Source of the DNA: an uncultured Craurococcus sp.
Lineage (GTDB): Bacteria > Pseudomonadota > Alphaproteobacteria > Acetobacterales > Acetobacteraceae
Reading direction: 5' to 3'
Assembly: GCA_902805545.1 (NCBI GenBank)
Contig: CADCTD010000168.1
Coordinates: 1 to 36,721, forward strand
Length of the DNA: 36,721 bases
The position numbers and the translations under genes are program-made. Positions 15,947 through 24,935 of this stretch are shown here, one piece after another (position 1 is the first letter of the stretch; each line of letters opens with the position of its first letter). Under the pieces are notes generated by a model that saw nothing but the letters and a program-made list of their open reading frames with translations, was not told the origin of the DNA and ran no database searches.

Positions 15947-18595
15947 CTAGCCGATATCATACTGGAACATACCCCCATCGCCCATCGCGACCTTCACCCG
16001 GCCGACCTCGCCGCCCTCTGCCAGTCGCGAAAGAATTCGAGATGACAACTCGGGTAGCATCGTGCGGTTGAGGATATTTTCAATATTTCGTGCGCCGCTT
16101 TCCACCTCTTTGCAGCGCGCCACGATGGCCTCCGGCACGCTGTCATCCACCTCGAATGCGACCCCGTAGGCCGACTTCACCCGGCGGCCGATCCGCTTCA
16201 GCTGCAGCCCGACAATGAGCTTCATGATGTCGTCGGCCAGCGGGTAGTAGGTGACGATGTTGCAGCGGCCGAGGAAGGCCGGCTTGAACACCTTCAGCAG
16301 GTCGGGCCTGAGCGCCTCGGTCAGCGCCTCCGGCTCCGGCATCAGGTCCGGGTCGGCGCAGAGCTTGGCGATGGTGTCCGTCCCGGCATTGGACGTCATG
16401 ATGATGACGGTGTTGCGGAAGTCGATGTCCCGCCCCTCCCCGTCCTTCATGTTGCCCTTGTCGAAGACCTGGTAGAACACGTCCTGCACGCCGGGATGGG
16501 CCTTCTCCATCTCGTCCAGCAGGACGACGCTGTAGGGCCGGCGCCGCACCGCCTCGGTCAGCACGCCGCCCTCGCCATAGCCGACATAGCCCGGGGGCGA
16601 GCCCATCAGGAGCGAGACCTTATGCTCCTCCTTGAACTCGCTCATGTTGATCGTCGTCAGGTTCTGCTCGCCGCCGTAAAGCAGGTCGGCGACGGCCAGC
16701 GCCGTCTCGGTCTTGCCGACGCCCGAGGTGCCGACCATCATGAAGACGCCGATCGGCTTGCGCGGGTCGGTCAGCCCGGCGCGGTTGGTCTGGATGGCCT
16801 GGGCGATCGCCGCCAGCGCATGCGGCTGGCCGACGACACGCTCCTCCAGCTTGTCCTTCAGGTTCAGGATGGTCTTGATCTCGTCCGAGACCATCCGCCC
16901 GACCGGGATGCCGGTCCAGGTGGCGACCACCTCGGCGACGGCCTGGCCGTCGACCACGGGGTGCACCAGCGGCTCCTCGCCCTGGAGCGCGTGCAGCGCC
17001 TCCGTGGCGCTGGCGAGCTTGGCCTTCGCCTCTGCTGCATCGGCGCCGGATGCCATCGCCGCCTCGATCGCCTCGCGCGCCTCGCGGATGCCGGCGACGA
17101 GCCCCTTTTCCTCCCTGTACCGCGCCTCGAGCGCGGCCAGCTCGGCCCCGACGGTCCCCCGCTCCTCCTCGAGGGCCGCGCGCCGCGCTGCATGGTCCTG
17201 CCCCGCCGCTTCCTCGCGCGCGATGGCGCCGAGCTCGGTGGCGATGAGGTCGAGCCGCCGCCGCCGGTCCTCGATCGGCGCCGGCTCCGCCGCCTGGCTC
17301 ATGGCGACGCGGGCGCAGGCGGTATCCAGCAGCGAGACGCCCTTGTCGGGCAGCTGCCGCGCCGGGATGTAGCGGGCGGAAAGCACGCAGGCCTGCTCGA
17401 CCGCCTCGTCGAGGATGCGGACGCCATGGTGCTTCTCCAGCACCGGCACCAGCCCGCGCAGCATGGCCTGGGCCAGCCCGACCGAGGGCTCGCCGACCTG
17501 TACGACCTGGAAGCGCCGGGTGAGCGCCGCGTCCTTCTCGAAATACTTCTTGTACTCGGCCCAGGTCGTCGCCGCGAGGCAGCGCAGCTCGCCACGGGCC
17601 AGCGCCGGCTTCAGCAGGTTGGCCGCGTCGTTCTGGCCCTGCGCGCCGCCGGCGCCGATCAGCGTATGCGCCTCGTCGATGAACATGACGACGGGGACCG
17701 GCGAGGACTTCACCGCGTCGATGACGCCCTTCAGCCGGTTCTCGAACTCGCCCTTCACCCCCGCACCGGCCTGCAGCAGGCCGAGGTCGAGCGACATCAG
17801 CTTCACCTTGCGCAGCGCCTCCGGCACGTCGCCGGCCGCGATGCGCAGCGCCAGCCCCTCGGCGACCGCGGTCTTGCCGACGCCCGGCTCGCCGGTGAGG
17901 ATCGGGTTGTTCTGCCGCCGCCGCGTCAGGATGTCGATCACCTGGCGGATCTCGCCGTCGCGGCCGAGGATCGGGTCGATCTTGCCAGCCTTCGCCTGAG
18001 CCGTCAGGTCGGTGCAGAACTGCTCGAGCGGCCCGCCGCCGCGTGGCGCCTCACCGGGGGCGCCGCCCGAGGCCGCCGGCGCCTCGCCGGGCAACGGCGC
18101 GCCGGCCTCCCCGGCCTCCTCGCTGCCTTCGCACAGGGTGTCGAGGCCGCCGCGCCGGAGCGCATCGGCCGGCAACGAGAGCAGGCTCGGCGCGCTGTCC
18201 TTCAGCGTGCGCTGCAGCGTCTCGTCGGAGAGCAGCGCCGCCAGCATGTGCCCCGAGCGGATGCGCCCGGTCCCGGCCTCGAGCGAGGCCAGCAGCCAGG
18301 CCTCCCGCAGCCAGGTGACGATGTCCGGCGAGAGCGAGGGCGCCCGGGCGTTGCCGGTGCGCAGCTTGTCGAGCGCCCGGGTCAGCTCGGCGATCACCCG
18401 GCCGCTGTCGACACCCTGCTTGCGCAGCAGCACGTTGATGTCGGTGCCCTGGGTCTCGACCAGCTTCAGCAGCAGGTGCTCGATCTCGACATTGTAGTGG
18501 GAGCGCGAGAGCGTCAGCCCGGCCGCCGCCTCGAGCTGCCGCCGCCCGATGGCGCTGAGACGGCCAACCAGGGATTTCAGGTCGATCGCCACCAT
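15947..18595 (-). CDS. tssH: T6SS sheath-disassembly ATPase ClpV (TssH)
   Basis: This 882-residue AAA+ unfoldase takes apart the contracted TssB/TssC sheath so that subunits can be reused. Domains in order are a Clp N-domain (about 10-150) and a Pro/Gly/Ala linker (about 155-190). NBD1 follows, with Walker A GEPGVGKT at 235-242 and Walker B VMFIDEAH at 303-310. A coiled-coil M-domain spans about 440-540. NBD2 has Walker A GTSGVGKT at 622-629, Walker B VLLDEMEKAH at 691-700 and a GYVGYGEGG pore loop at 669-677. Both ATP sites are intact, and there is no IGF loop for ClpP, as expected for ClpV. A GGGAGG ribosome-binding site precedes the ATG. It diverges from tssA across a 146-base promoter region. 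Confidence 0.96.
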   Translation of the reverse strand: MVAIDLKSLVGRLSAIGRRQLEAAAGLTLSRSHYNVEIEHLLLKLVETQGTDINVLLRKQGVDSGRVIAELTRALDKLRTGNARAPSLSPDIVTWLREAWLLASLEAGTGRIRSGHMLAALLSDETLQRTLKDSAPSLLSLPADALRRGGLDTLCEGSEEAGEAGAPLPGEAPAASGGAPGEAPRGGGPLEQFCTDLTAQAKAGKIDPILGRDGEIRQVIDILTRRRQNNPILTGEPGVGKTAVAEGLALRIAAGDVPEALRKVKLMSLDLGLLQAGAGVKGEFENRLKGVIDAVKSSPVPVVMFIDEAHTLIGAGGAQGQNDAANLLKPALARGELRCLAATTWAEYKKYFEKDAALTRRFQVVQVGEPSVGLAQAMLRGLVPVLEKHHGVRILDEAVEQACVLSARYIPARQLPDKGVSLLDTACARVAMSQAAEPAPIEDRRRRLDLIATELGAIAREEAAGQDHAARRAALEEERGTVGAELAALEARYREEKGLVAGIREAREAIEAAMASGADAAEAKAKLASATEALHALQGEEPLVHPVVDGQAVAEVVATWTGIPVGRMVSDEIKTILNLKDKLEERVVGQPHALAAIAQAIQTNRAGLTDPRKPIGVFMMVGTSGVGKTETALAVADLLYGGEQNLTTINMSEFKEEHKVSLLMGSPPGYVGYGEGGVLTEAVRRRPYSVVLLDEMEKAHPGVQDVFYQVFDKGNMKDGEGRDIDFRNTVIIMTSNAGTDTIAKLCADPDLMPEPEALTEALRPDLLKVFKPAFLGRCNIVTYYPLADDIMKLIVGLQLKRIGRRVKSAYGVAFEVDDSVPEAIVARCKEVESGARNIENILNRTMLPELSSRILSRLAEGGEVGRVKVAMGDGGMFQYDIG

Positions 18596-18741
18596 GCCCC
18601 GTCAACCTCCCGCTCACCAGTTCGGCCGTCGCCTTGAATGGCCGGGGACGGTAAACAGTTTGGGCAAGCACTGTCCAGCATGTTAGCGTATCGGTTGCAG
18701 GCCTTGCGGCCTTTATTTTCACGAGGAAGAGTCCACCCTGC
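18596..18741. promoter_or_regulatory. Divergent clpV/tssA promoter region
   Basis: This spacer must drive both T6SS arms. Candidate elements, all weak, are as follows. On the minus strand, TGGACA (18672-18677) and TTTACC (18650-18655) have a 16-base spacer, toward clpV. On the plus strand, TTGGGC (18660-18665) and TTAGCG (18683-18688) have a 17-base spacer, toward tssA. The two overlap, which would let one regulator control both. A small stem AGGCC-TTGC-GGCCT (18699-18712) followed by TTATTTT lies in the tssA leader and looks like a weak attenuator. GGAAGAG precedes the tssA ATG. I saw no sigma-54 site. Confidence 0.4.
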
Positions 18742-19881
18742 ATGTCGGGAAGCCTGTTCGATATTGAGACCTTGCTCGCGCCCCTCGACGGGGCGGATGG
18801 CGCAGGCACCGATCTGCGCAGCGACTACTCGCCGACCTCGCCCTACCAGAAGCTGCGCGACGCGCGGGCCGAGGCCCGGGCGGAGGAGCGTGCGCTCGAG
18901 ACCTCGGAGGAGGCCGAGCCCGCAGTGCCGCAGAGCTGGCGCGAGGTGAAGCGGCTCGGCCTCGACTGCATCGGCAGCCGCAGCAAGGATTTCGAGGTCG
19001 CCGCCTGGCTGCTGGAGTCGCTGGTGCGGCTCGACGGCCTGCCCGGCCTGATCGCCGGCTCCGAGTTGCTGGGCGGCCTGCTCGACCGCTACTGGGAGCC
19101 CGGCTTCCCGCAGCCCGACGAGGACGGGATGGATGTCCGTGCCGCCCCGCTCAGCGGCCTCTCCGGCGAGGGCGCCGACGGCACGCTGATGCAGCCGCTG
19201 CGCCGCCTGCCGCTGTTCCGCCGTCCGGACGGGCGCGGCGTCAGCCTCTATCTCTGGAAAATCGCCGAGGACACCGCGGCGATCCCCGACGAGGGCGAGA
19301 ACCGCCGCCGCCGCCAGGCCCGCTACGAGGCCGGCGTGCCGGAGCTGAAGGCGCTCGAGACCGAGGCCCGCATCGACGCCGCGACGCTCCGCCGCACCGC
19401 GCAGCAGGCCGCCGCAGCCCAGCGTGCCTGGGCAGCGCTCGGCGCGCAGATGGATACCCGCTTCGGCGACATCGCCCCGAACGCGCGCCGCGTCAGCGAT
19501 GCGCTGGAGCAGATCCTGGCCATGGCGACGCGGCTGGTCGGCCCGGTCGCCGAGGAGAGCCCGGCCGACACGGGCACGGTGGCCGAGGCGGCGGAGATGG
19601 CGGCGGTGGCAGAGGGGGGGCCGGCGATGGGCGGTGCGATGGCAGCGGCGCCGCGCGCGCTGCGGACCCGGGAGGATGCGATCCGGCAGCTCGAGGACCT
19701 CGCGGAGTTCTTCCGCAAGACCGAGCCGCATTCGCCCCTCGCCTATACCCTGTCGGATGCCGTCCGGCGCGCCCGCCTGCCGCTGCCGGAGCTGTTGGCC
19801 GAGGTGCTGCCCGACAGCGGGGCGCGCCAGGCAATGCTCACGATGCTTGGCATCCGTACCGCCATGGGCGAGAACGAGTGA
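18742..19881 (+). CDS. tssA: T6SS cap/priming protein TssA (ImpA)
   Basis: This 379-residue ImpA_N-domain protein belongs to the group that primes and guides assembly of the tube and sheath from the baseplate. The N-terminal ImpA domain (about 5-130) shows SPYQKLRDARAEARAEE, the SWREVKRLGLDCIGSRSKDFEVAAWLLESL block and LIAGSELLGGLLDRYWEPGFPQPD. The middle is helical with a basic ENRRRRQARYE patch. An Ala/Gly-rich linker (about 265-310) leads to a C-terminal helical domain, where LRTREDAIRQLEDLAEFFRKTEPHSP matches the usual TssA segment. It is the first gene of the plus-strand arm, 110 bases before tssB. Confidence 0.93.
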   Translation: MSGSLFDIETLLAPLDGADGAGTDLRSDYSPTSPYQKLRDARAEARAEERALETSEEAEPAVPQSWREVKRLGLDCIGSRSKDFEVAAWLLESLVRLDGLPGLIAGSELLGGLLDRYWEPGFPQPDEDGMDVRAAPLSGLSGEGADGTLMQPLRRLPLFRRPDGRGVSLYLWKIAEDTAAIPDEGENRRRRQARYEAGVPELKALETEARIDAATLRRTAQQAAAAQRAWAALGAQMDTRFGDIAPNARRVSDALEQILAMATRLVGPVAEESPADTGTVAEAAEMAAVAEGGPAMGGAMAAAPRALRTREDAIRQLEDLAEFFRKTEPHSPLAYTLSDAVRRARLPLPELLAEVLPDSGARQAMLTMLGIRTAMGENE

Positions 19882-19883
19882 GG

Positions 19884-19895
19884 GGTTGATCAACC
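19884..19895. promoter_or_regulatory. Perfect 12-bp palindrome upstream of tssB promoter
   Basis: GGTTGATCAACC begins 3 bases after the tssA stop and 18 bases before a good sigma-70-like promoter. A perfect AT-centred palindrome at that distance looks like an operator half-pair or upstream activator site. Its arms are too short and too close for a loop-bearing terminator. Confidence 0.4.
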
Positions 19896-19912
19896 GATCA
19901 GCAAGGGTTTGA

Positions 19913-19942
19913 TTGACGGCATTTGTCCCCGCCGCGTATCGT
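19913..19942 (+). promoter_or_regulatory. Candidate sigma-70-type promoter of tssB
   Basis: TTGACG (19913-19918) and TATCGT (19937-19942) are separated by 18 bases, and the tssB ATG lies 50 bases further on. This is the best -35/-10 match in the T6SS region. It would let the sheath genes be transcribed separately from, and more strongly than, tssA. Confidence 0.5.
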
Positions 19943-19991
19943 GTTCGCCCAACGCCAGAACCGTTACCGGCGCGAATTGGGAGATCACAGG

Positions 19992-20501
19992 ATGAGCGGT
20001 AGCGTCCACCAGAAGCTGGCCCGGGTCCGTAAGCCACGCGTCCACATCACTTATGAGGTCGAAACCGAGGGCGCCGCCGTCGAGCGCGAGCTGCCCTTCG
20101 TCGTCGGCGTCATGGGAGATTTCGCCGGCGACCCGTCCGAGCCGCTGAAGCCGCTCGCCGAACGGAAGTTCGTGCAGATCGATCGCGATAATTTCAACGA
20201 CGTGATGGCCCGCATCCAGCCCGGCTTGAACATCAAGGTCGACAACACCTTGGCCGGCGATGGCAGCCAGATGGGGGTCAACCTGAAGTTCCGCTCGATC
20301 GAGGATTTCGAGCCGGCGAAGGTGGCGGAGCAGGTGCCGGCGCTGAAGGCGCTGATGGATACCCGCGCCAAGCTGCGCGACCTGATGAGCAAGGTGGACC
20401 GCTCCGAGGAGTTGGAAGGGCTGCTCGAGGAGGTTCTGCAGGACAAGGACAAGCTGGCGGCGCTGTCCTCCCAGCTCGGCCTCGACAAGCAGGGGGCCTG
20501 A
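19992..20501 (+). CDS. tssB: T6SS sheath small subunit TssB (VipA)
   Basis: This 169-residue protein heterodimerises with TssC to build the contractile sheath. It starts [24 protein letters not shown] and shows the family segments [45 protein letters not shown] and a C-terminal charged helix with the [24 protein letters not shown] pattern. Length is normal. The ATG at 19992 is chosen because the family begins there and a GGGAG lies just upstream; an earlier in-frame ATG (19923) sits inside the promoter. It is followed 3 bases later by tssC. In systems with TagJ, TssB is its known partner. Confidence 0.96.
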   Translation: MSGSVHQKLARVRKPRVHITYEVETEGAAVERELPFVVGVMGDFAGDPSEPLKPLAERKFVQIDRDNFNDVMARIQPGLNIKVDNTLAGDGSQMGVNLKFRSIEDFEPAKVAEQVPALKALMDTRAKLRDLMSKVDRSEELEGLLEEVLQDKDKLAALSSQLGLDKQGA

Positions 20502-20504
20502 TCC

Positions 20505-21998
20505 ATGAGCGAGACACAATCCTCGACGGCAGCCGCCACGACGACGACGGAGGAGGCCGGGCTCGGCCTGCTCGACCAGGTCCTCGGCGCGACCAAGCAG
20601 ACCGAGCGCGACCGCGCCCAGGATCTCATCAAGGCGCTGACCGAGGAAGCGCTGAAGGGCACGGTCACCTACAGCCGCAACCTCACCCAGACCTTCGAGC
20701 GGGCGATCGCTGCGCTGGATGCCAAGCTCAGCACCCAGCTCAACGCGGTGATGCACAATGAGCGCTTCCTGAAGCTCGAGGGCTCCTGGCGCGGCCTGCA
20801 CTACCTGGTCATGAACACCGAGACCAGCACCTCGCTCAAGCTGCGGATGCTGCAGTGCAGCAAGCGCGAGCTGTCGCGCGACCTGCAGCGCGCGGTCGAG
20901 TTCGACCAGAGCCAGATGTTCAAGAAGATCTACGAGAACGAGTTCGGCACGCCCGGCGGCGAGCCCTATGGCGCGCTCGTCGGCGACTACGAATGGACCA
21001 ACCACCCGGACGACATCGAGACGCTGCGCCTCGCCTCCAATGTCGCGGCCAGCGCCTTCGCGCCGCTCATCTCGGGCGTCGGCGCCGGCATGTTCGGCTT
21101 CTCCGACTGGCGCGAGCTGTCGAAGCCGCGCGACCTCGCCAAGATCTTCGAGACGGCGGAGTACGCCAAGTGGCGCTCCTACCGCGACACCGAGGACAGC
21201 CGCTTCGTCACCCTGGTCATGCCGCGCGTCATCGCCCGGCTGCCCTATGGCGCGGGCACCGTCCCGGTCGAGGAATTCGGCTATGAGGAGGCGCCCTACG
21301 ACGAGGCCGGCCGCGCCAAGTCGATGGACCACAACGACTATTGCTGGATGAACGCGGCCTATGTGATGGCCCAGCGCCTCACCGACAGCTTCGCCCAGAC
21401 CAGCTTCTGCGTGGCCATCCGCGGCGCCGAGGGCGGCGGCAAGGTGCAGAACCTGCCGACGCACGTCTTCACCTCGGACGACGGCGACATGGACGCCAAG
21501 TGCCCGACCGAGATCGGCATCACCGACCGGCGCGAGGCGGAGCTCTCCGGGCTCGGCTTCCTGCCGCTCTGCCATTACCGCAACACCGACTACGCGGTCT
21601 TCTTCGGCGCCCAGTCCACCCAGAAGCCGAAGAAGTATGACCGGCCGGAAGCCACCGCCAACGCCGCCATCTCGTCCCGCCTGCCCTATCTCATGGCGAC
21701 GAGCCGCTTCGCCCATTTCCTCAAGGTGATGGCGCGGGACAAGATCGGCTCCTTCATGGAGTCCTCCGACTGCGAGCAGTGGCTGAACCGCTGGATCCTG
21801 AACTACGTCAACGGCAACCCGAGTGCGGGGCCGGAGACCAAGGCGCGCTACCCGCTGCGCGAGGCCAAGGTCGAGGTGAAGGAGATCCCGGGCCGCCCCG
21901 GCTCCTACAACGCCGTGGCCTACCTGCAGCCCTGGCTGCAGATGGAGGAGCTGACGACCTCCATGCGGATGGTCGCCCGCATCCCGCAGAAGGCCTGA
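20505..21998 (+). CDS. tssC: T6SS sheath large subunit TssC (VipB), main copy
   Basis: This 497-residue main sheath subunit carries the full family signature: [24 protein letters not shown] (about 80-103), [30 protein letters not shown] (about 125-155), a central TRFV-type block [19 protein letters not shown], the [15 protein letters not shown] helix and the C-terminal [25 protein letters not shown] core. The end, [19 protein letters not shown], supplies the strand that knits neighbouring subunits. It begins 3 bases after tssB and ends 5 bases before a strong hairpin. A second, more diverged TssC gene follows, as in the Agrobacterium/Rhizobium imp loci. Confidence 0.97.
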   Translation: MSETQSSTAAATTTTEEAGLGLLDQVLGATKQTERDRAQDLIKALTEEALKGTVTYSRNLTQTFERAIAALDAKLSTQLNAVMHNERFLKLEGSWRGLHYLVMNTETSTSLKLRMLQCSKRELSRDLQRAVEFDQSQMFKKIYENEFGTPGGEPYGALVGDYEWTNHPDDIETLRLASNVAASAFAPLISGVGAGMFGFSDWRELSKPRDLAKIFETAEYAKWRSYRDTEDSRFVTLVMPRVIARLPYGAGTVPVEEFGYEEAPYDEAGRAKSMDHNDYCWMNAAYVMAQRLTDSFAQTSFCVAIRGAEGGGKVQNLPTHVFTSDDGDMDAKCPTEIGITDRREAELSGLGFLPLCHYRNTDYAVFFGAQSTQKPKKYDRPEATANAAISSRLPYLMATSRFAHFLKVMARDKIGSFMESSDCEQWLNRWILNYVNGNPSAGPETKARYPLREAKVEVKEIPGRPGSYNAVAYLQPWLQMEELTTSMRMVARIPQKA

Positions 21999-22003
21999 CC
22001 CGC

Positions 22004-22027
22004 CTGGCCCGGCTTCGGCCGGGCCAG
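22004..22027 (+). other. Perfect UUCG-capped RNA hairpin after tssC
   Basis: CTGGCCCGGC (22004-22013), loop TTCG, then GCCGGGCCAG (22018-22027) form a 10-bp perfect stem closed by a C-G pair on a UUCG tetraloop, among the most stable RNA hairpins known. It starts 5 bases after the tssC stop and lies 29 bases before the second tssC-like gene. There is no T-run, so full termination is unlikely. A 3'-protecting or transcript-partitioning role for tssBC is the natural reading. Confidence 0.65.
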
Positions 22028-22056
22028 CGACCGCGTACCGGGAGGGGAACCGCAGC

Positions 22057-23637
22057 ATGGATGGATCGCCGGCCGCGGCGACGGCCGATGCTGGTGCCGG
22101 GGCCTCCCCCCCGCCGCCCCTGCGCGCCGCTGCCCTCGCCGGGGCCTTCCTCGGCCGCGCCGGGGCCGCCGCGGCGGATGGCATCGCCAGCTTCCTGGTC
22201 GAGGGCCCGGCCAGTGCGCTGCGGCTCTGGTTCGGCGAGGAGGCGATTGCTGCCCTCCTCACGCATGACGGCAGCCGCCGCGGCCGCGCCGAGGCCATCG
22301 CCCGGCTGGAGGAAGCCGTCGACCGCGACATCGCCACCATCGACCGGCTGATCTCGGAACAGCTCGACGCCGTGCTGCGGCAGGAGCGGCTGCGCCGGCT
22401 GGAGGGTTCCTGGCGGGGCCTGAGCTGGCTCGCCAACCGGCTGCCGCCGGGGCGGAGCTGCAAGGTGAAGCTGCTCACCCTTCGCTGGTCGGAGCTCTGC
22501 CGCGACTTCGAGCGCGCCGTCGAGTTCGACCAGAGCCAGCTCTTCCGCAAGGTCTATGAGGAGGAGTTCGGCACGCCCGGCGGCGAGCCCTATGGCCTGC
22601 TCTGCGGCGACTGGGAGCTGCGGCCCTTCCCCGGCCCCGGCAGCAACACCGACGACGTCTCCGGCCTCGACGCGCTGGCCGGCGTCGCCGCCGCGGCCTT
22701 TGCCCCGACGGTCGTCGCCGCCCATCCCGCGCTCTTCGGCCTCGACCAGTGGCAGGATCTCGGCCCAGCCATCGACCCGACGGAGCCGATGCGCGGGCCG
22801 GAACGCCGCCGCTGGCGCAGCCTGCAGGAGCGGGAGGACACCCGCTTCCTCTCGGTGCTGCTGCCGCGCGTCCTCGCCCGCCCGCCCTGGCCCGATGACG
22901 GCAGCCGCGCCGACCGCTTCCGCTACCGCACGGATGCCGGCCAGCCCGGCGCCCGCGCCTGGATGAGTCCGGTCTACCCGCTCGCCGCCATCGCCATGCG
23001 CGCCTTCGCCAACCATGGCTGGCCGGCCGATATCCGCGGCGCCACCGTCCACGCCATTCCGATGGGCGGCGTCGTCGACGGGCTGCCGGTCGAGCGCCTC
23101 CGCTCCGACCCGCCCGGGCCGCCGCCCCGTCCGCCGATCGAGCTCGCGCTCACCGACGAGCAGGAGCGCCAGGTGGTCGAGGCCGGGCTCATGCCCCTGA
23201 TCGGCCTCGAGGGATTGCCTGAGGCTGCCTTCGCCGCCGCCCCCAGCCTGCACCGCCCGCCGCGCATGACGGGCGAGGCCGCCAATGCCAACCAGCGCCT
23301 CTCGGCGCAGTTCAACGCCGTGCTCTGCGTCAGCCGCTTCGCCCATTGCGTGAAGATGATGGGCCGCGACATGGTCGGCAGCTTCAAGACGCCGCAGGAG
23401 ATCGAGCGGCGGCTGCAGACCTGGCTGATGCAGTTCACCAGCACGACCAGCGGCGCCGCCGGCGAGAGCGGCGCCCGCCAGCCGCTCCGCGCCTCCAAGG
23501 TCGAGGTGCGGGAGAAGCCGGGCGAGCCCGGCGTCTTCGGCTGCACGATCCAGATGCAACCGCATTTCCAGCTGGACGAGGTGGGCGCTGCCTTCCGGCT
23601 GGTCACCGACCTTTCCGCGCCGAGGGCCGCAGCATGA
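22057..23637 (+). CDS. Second TssC-family protein (ImpD / TssC40-41-type paralogue)
   Basis: This 526-residue TssC paralogue retains the core signatures ([91 protein letters not shown]). It adds an Ala/Gly-rich N-terminal stretch of about 60 residues and Pro-rich insertions in the middle (PPGPPPRPP). A GGGAGGGGAA ribosome-binding site precedes the ATG. imp-type loci of Agrobacterium and Rhizobium also encode two TssC-family proteins side by side; in Agrobacterium both are needed. This copy may cap the sheath end or form a specialised ring, but its exact role is unsettled. Its stop overlaps the tagJ start (ATGA). Confidence 0.9.
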   Translation: MDGSPAAATADAGAGASPPPPLRAAALAGAFLGRAGAAAADGIASFLVEGPASALRLWFGEEAIAALLTHDGSRRGRAEAIARLEEAVDRDIATIDRLISEQLDAVLRQERLRRLEGSWRGLSWLANRLPPGRSCKVKLLTLRWSELCRDFERAVEFDQSQLFRKVYEEEFGTPGGEPYGLLCGDWELRPFPGPGSNTDDVSGLDALAGVAAAAFAPTVVAAHPALFGLDQWQDLGPAIDPTEPMRGPERRRWRSLQEREDTRFLSVLLPRVLARPPWPDDGSRADRFRYRTDAGQPGARAWMSPVYPLAAIAMRAFANHGWPADIRGATVHAIPMGGVVDGLPVERLRSDPPGPPPRPPIELALTDEQERQVVEAGLMPLIGLEGLPEAAFAAAPSLHRPPRMTGEAANANQRLSAQFNAVLCVSRFAHCVKMMGRDMVGSFKTPQEIERRLQTWLMQFTSTTSGAAGESGARQPLRASKVEVREKPGEPGVFGCTIQMQPHFQLDEVGAAFRLVTDLSAPRAAA

Positions 23638-24437
23638 GCACGATCGGTGACGCTTTCCAGAAGGGCGACCTGCCCGCCGCCATCGCCGCCGCCACCGCCG
23701 GGGTGAAGGCCGCGCCGCGCGATTCCGGGGCGCGCTGGCTGCTGACGGAGATGCTGCTCTTCTCCGGCGATGTGGAGCGTGCCGACCGCACGCTCGACAG
23801 CGTCATCGAGGAGGAGCCCTCCCCCGCCGTCCTCGAGTTCCGCCGCCTGCTGCGCGCCGAGGTCGTGCGCCGCCAGGTCTTCGGCGAGGGCCGCGTGCCG
23901 AAATTCCAGGGCGACGATGCGACGCCGGCGCAGACGGCCGCGATGCGCGCCGTCACCCTGCTGCGCCTCGGCGATGCCGCCGGCGCCGCCGCCGCCGCGG
24001 CCGAGGCGGAGGAGTTTCGCCCCCGCGCCCCGGGCGAGGCCGAAGCGCCGGACGGCAAGGTCACCCCCTTCGACGACTTCCGCGATGCCGACGACCTGTT
24101 CAGCCCGCATCTGGAGGTCCTGACGGCCGGCGGCGACTACATGTGGGTGCCGCTCGAGCGGCTGCAGAGCCTCGTCTTCGAGGCTCCACGCCGCCCGCGC
24201 GACCTCTTCTGGCGCCGGACCAACCTCACCCTGAAGGACGGCACCGAAGGCCTCGTCTTCGTCCCCGCCATCTATCTCTGGACCGACCCGGCGACGCCCG
24301 CGGCGCTCAAGCTCGGCCGCGAGACGGACTGGCCGGATGCCGGCGCGGGCCCGGTGCGCGGCCTCGGCCAGCGCCTCTTCCTCGCCGGCGAGGAAGCGCT
24401 GCCGCTGGCCGATGCGGGCAGCCTGACCTTTACATGA
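23634..24437 (+). CDS. tagJ: T6SS accessory protein TagJ (ImpE)
   Basis: This 267-residue ImpE-family protein starts MSTIGDAFQKGDLPAAIAAAT, with a TPR-like N-terminal half (helix pairs to about 120; RWLLTEMLLFSGDVERAD, EFRRLLRAEVVRR) and a C-terminal domain carrying the family block FDDFRDADDLFSPHLEVLTAGGDYMWVPLERLQSL and RPRDLFWRRTNL. TagJ binds TssB and can help direct ClpV to the sheath; its presence defines one co-evolving class of T6SS. Start and stop both overlap neighbours by ATGA (the second TssC upstream, tssE downstream), fixing the reading frame. Confidence 0.92.
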   Translation: MSTIGDAFQKGDLPAAIAAATAGVKAAPRDSGARWLLTEMLLFSGDVERADRTLDSVIEEEPSPAVLEFRRLLRAEVVRRQVFGEGRVPKFQGDDATPAQTAAMRAVTLLRLGDAAGAAAAAAEAEEFRPRAPGEAEAPDGKVTPFDDFRDADDLFSPHLEVLTAGGDYMWVPLERLQSLVFEAPRRPRDLFWRRTNLTLKDGTEGLVFVPAIYLWTDPATPAALKLGRETDWPDAGAGPVRGLGQRLFLAGEEALPLADAGSLTFT

Positions 24438-24934
24438 GCGACAGCGCGCGGGGCGGGCGCATCCGGCTGCCGCTCCTGGACCGGCTACTGGATGCCGATC
24501 CGGCGGCGCCGGTCGATCCGCCGGTCACGCAGGCCTATGCGGTGGACATGCTGCGCCAGGCGGTGCGGCGCGACATGGAGGCGCTGCTCAACGCGCGCCG
24601 CCGCCGCGTCCCCCTGCCCTCCGAGCTCGCCGCGCTCCCCGTCTCGCCCCTCGGCTACGGCGTGCCGGACCCGACCGCCGGCAGCTTCACCGAGGATGAG
24701 CGGCGCGAGGCGCTGGCCACCGAGGTGGAGGCCGCCATCCGCCGCTTCGAGCCGCGCCTGACCAATATCCGCGTGACGCTCGCCAAGTCGCCGCGCGAGC
24801 GGGCGGAGCCGCTCGACCGCACGCTGCGCCTCCGCGTCGAGGCGGTGCTGCGCAGCGACCCGGTGCCGGAGCAGATCACCTTCGAGACGCAGCTCCGCCC
24901 TGTCACCCTCGACGTCTCCGTGCGCGAGGGCTGA
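24434..24934 (+). CDS. tssE: T6SS baseplate protein TssE (gp25-like)
   Basis: This 166-residue homologue of phage T4 gp25 sits in the baseplate wedge and nucleates the sheath. Visible family features are an N-terminal LLDRLLDADP, the basic RRDMEALLNARRRR helix, LGYGVPD (about 73-79; gp25 YGxPD motif), then IRRFEPRLTNIRVTL and a closing strand pair ending RPVTLDVSVREG. The start overlaps the tagJ stop (ATGA). tssF begins one base after its stop, so the baseplate genes tssE-tssF-tssG form a tightly packed run. Confidence 0.92.
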   Translation: MSDSARGGRIRLPLLDRLLDADPAAPVDPPVTQAYAVDMLRQAVRRDMEALLNARRRRVPLPSELAALPVSPLGYGVPDPTAGSFTEDERREALATEVEAAIRRFEPRLTNIRVTLAKSPRERAEPLDRTLRLRVEAVLRSDPVPEQITFETQLRPVTLDVSVREG

Positions 24935-24935
24935 C

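Noticed and set aside
18699-18720. Intrinsic terminator/attenuator in the tssA leader
   Set aside because: The AGGCC-TTGC-GGCCT stem is only 5 bp and the T-run is interrupted. It is noted in the promoter region entry but not called as a separate terminator.
19890-22550. Long antisense frame across tssB and tssC
   Set aside because: The opposite strand holds complete TssB and TssC with all family motifs. The antisense product is compositional noise without domains.
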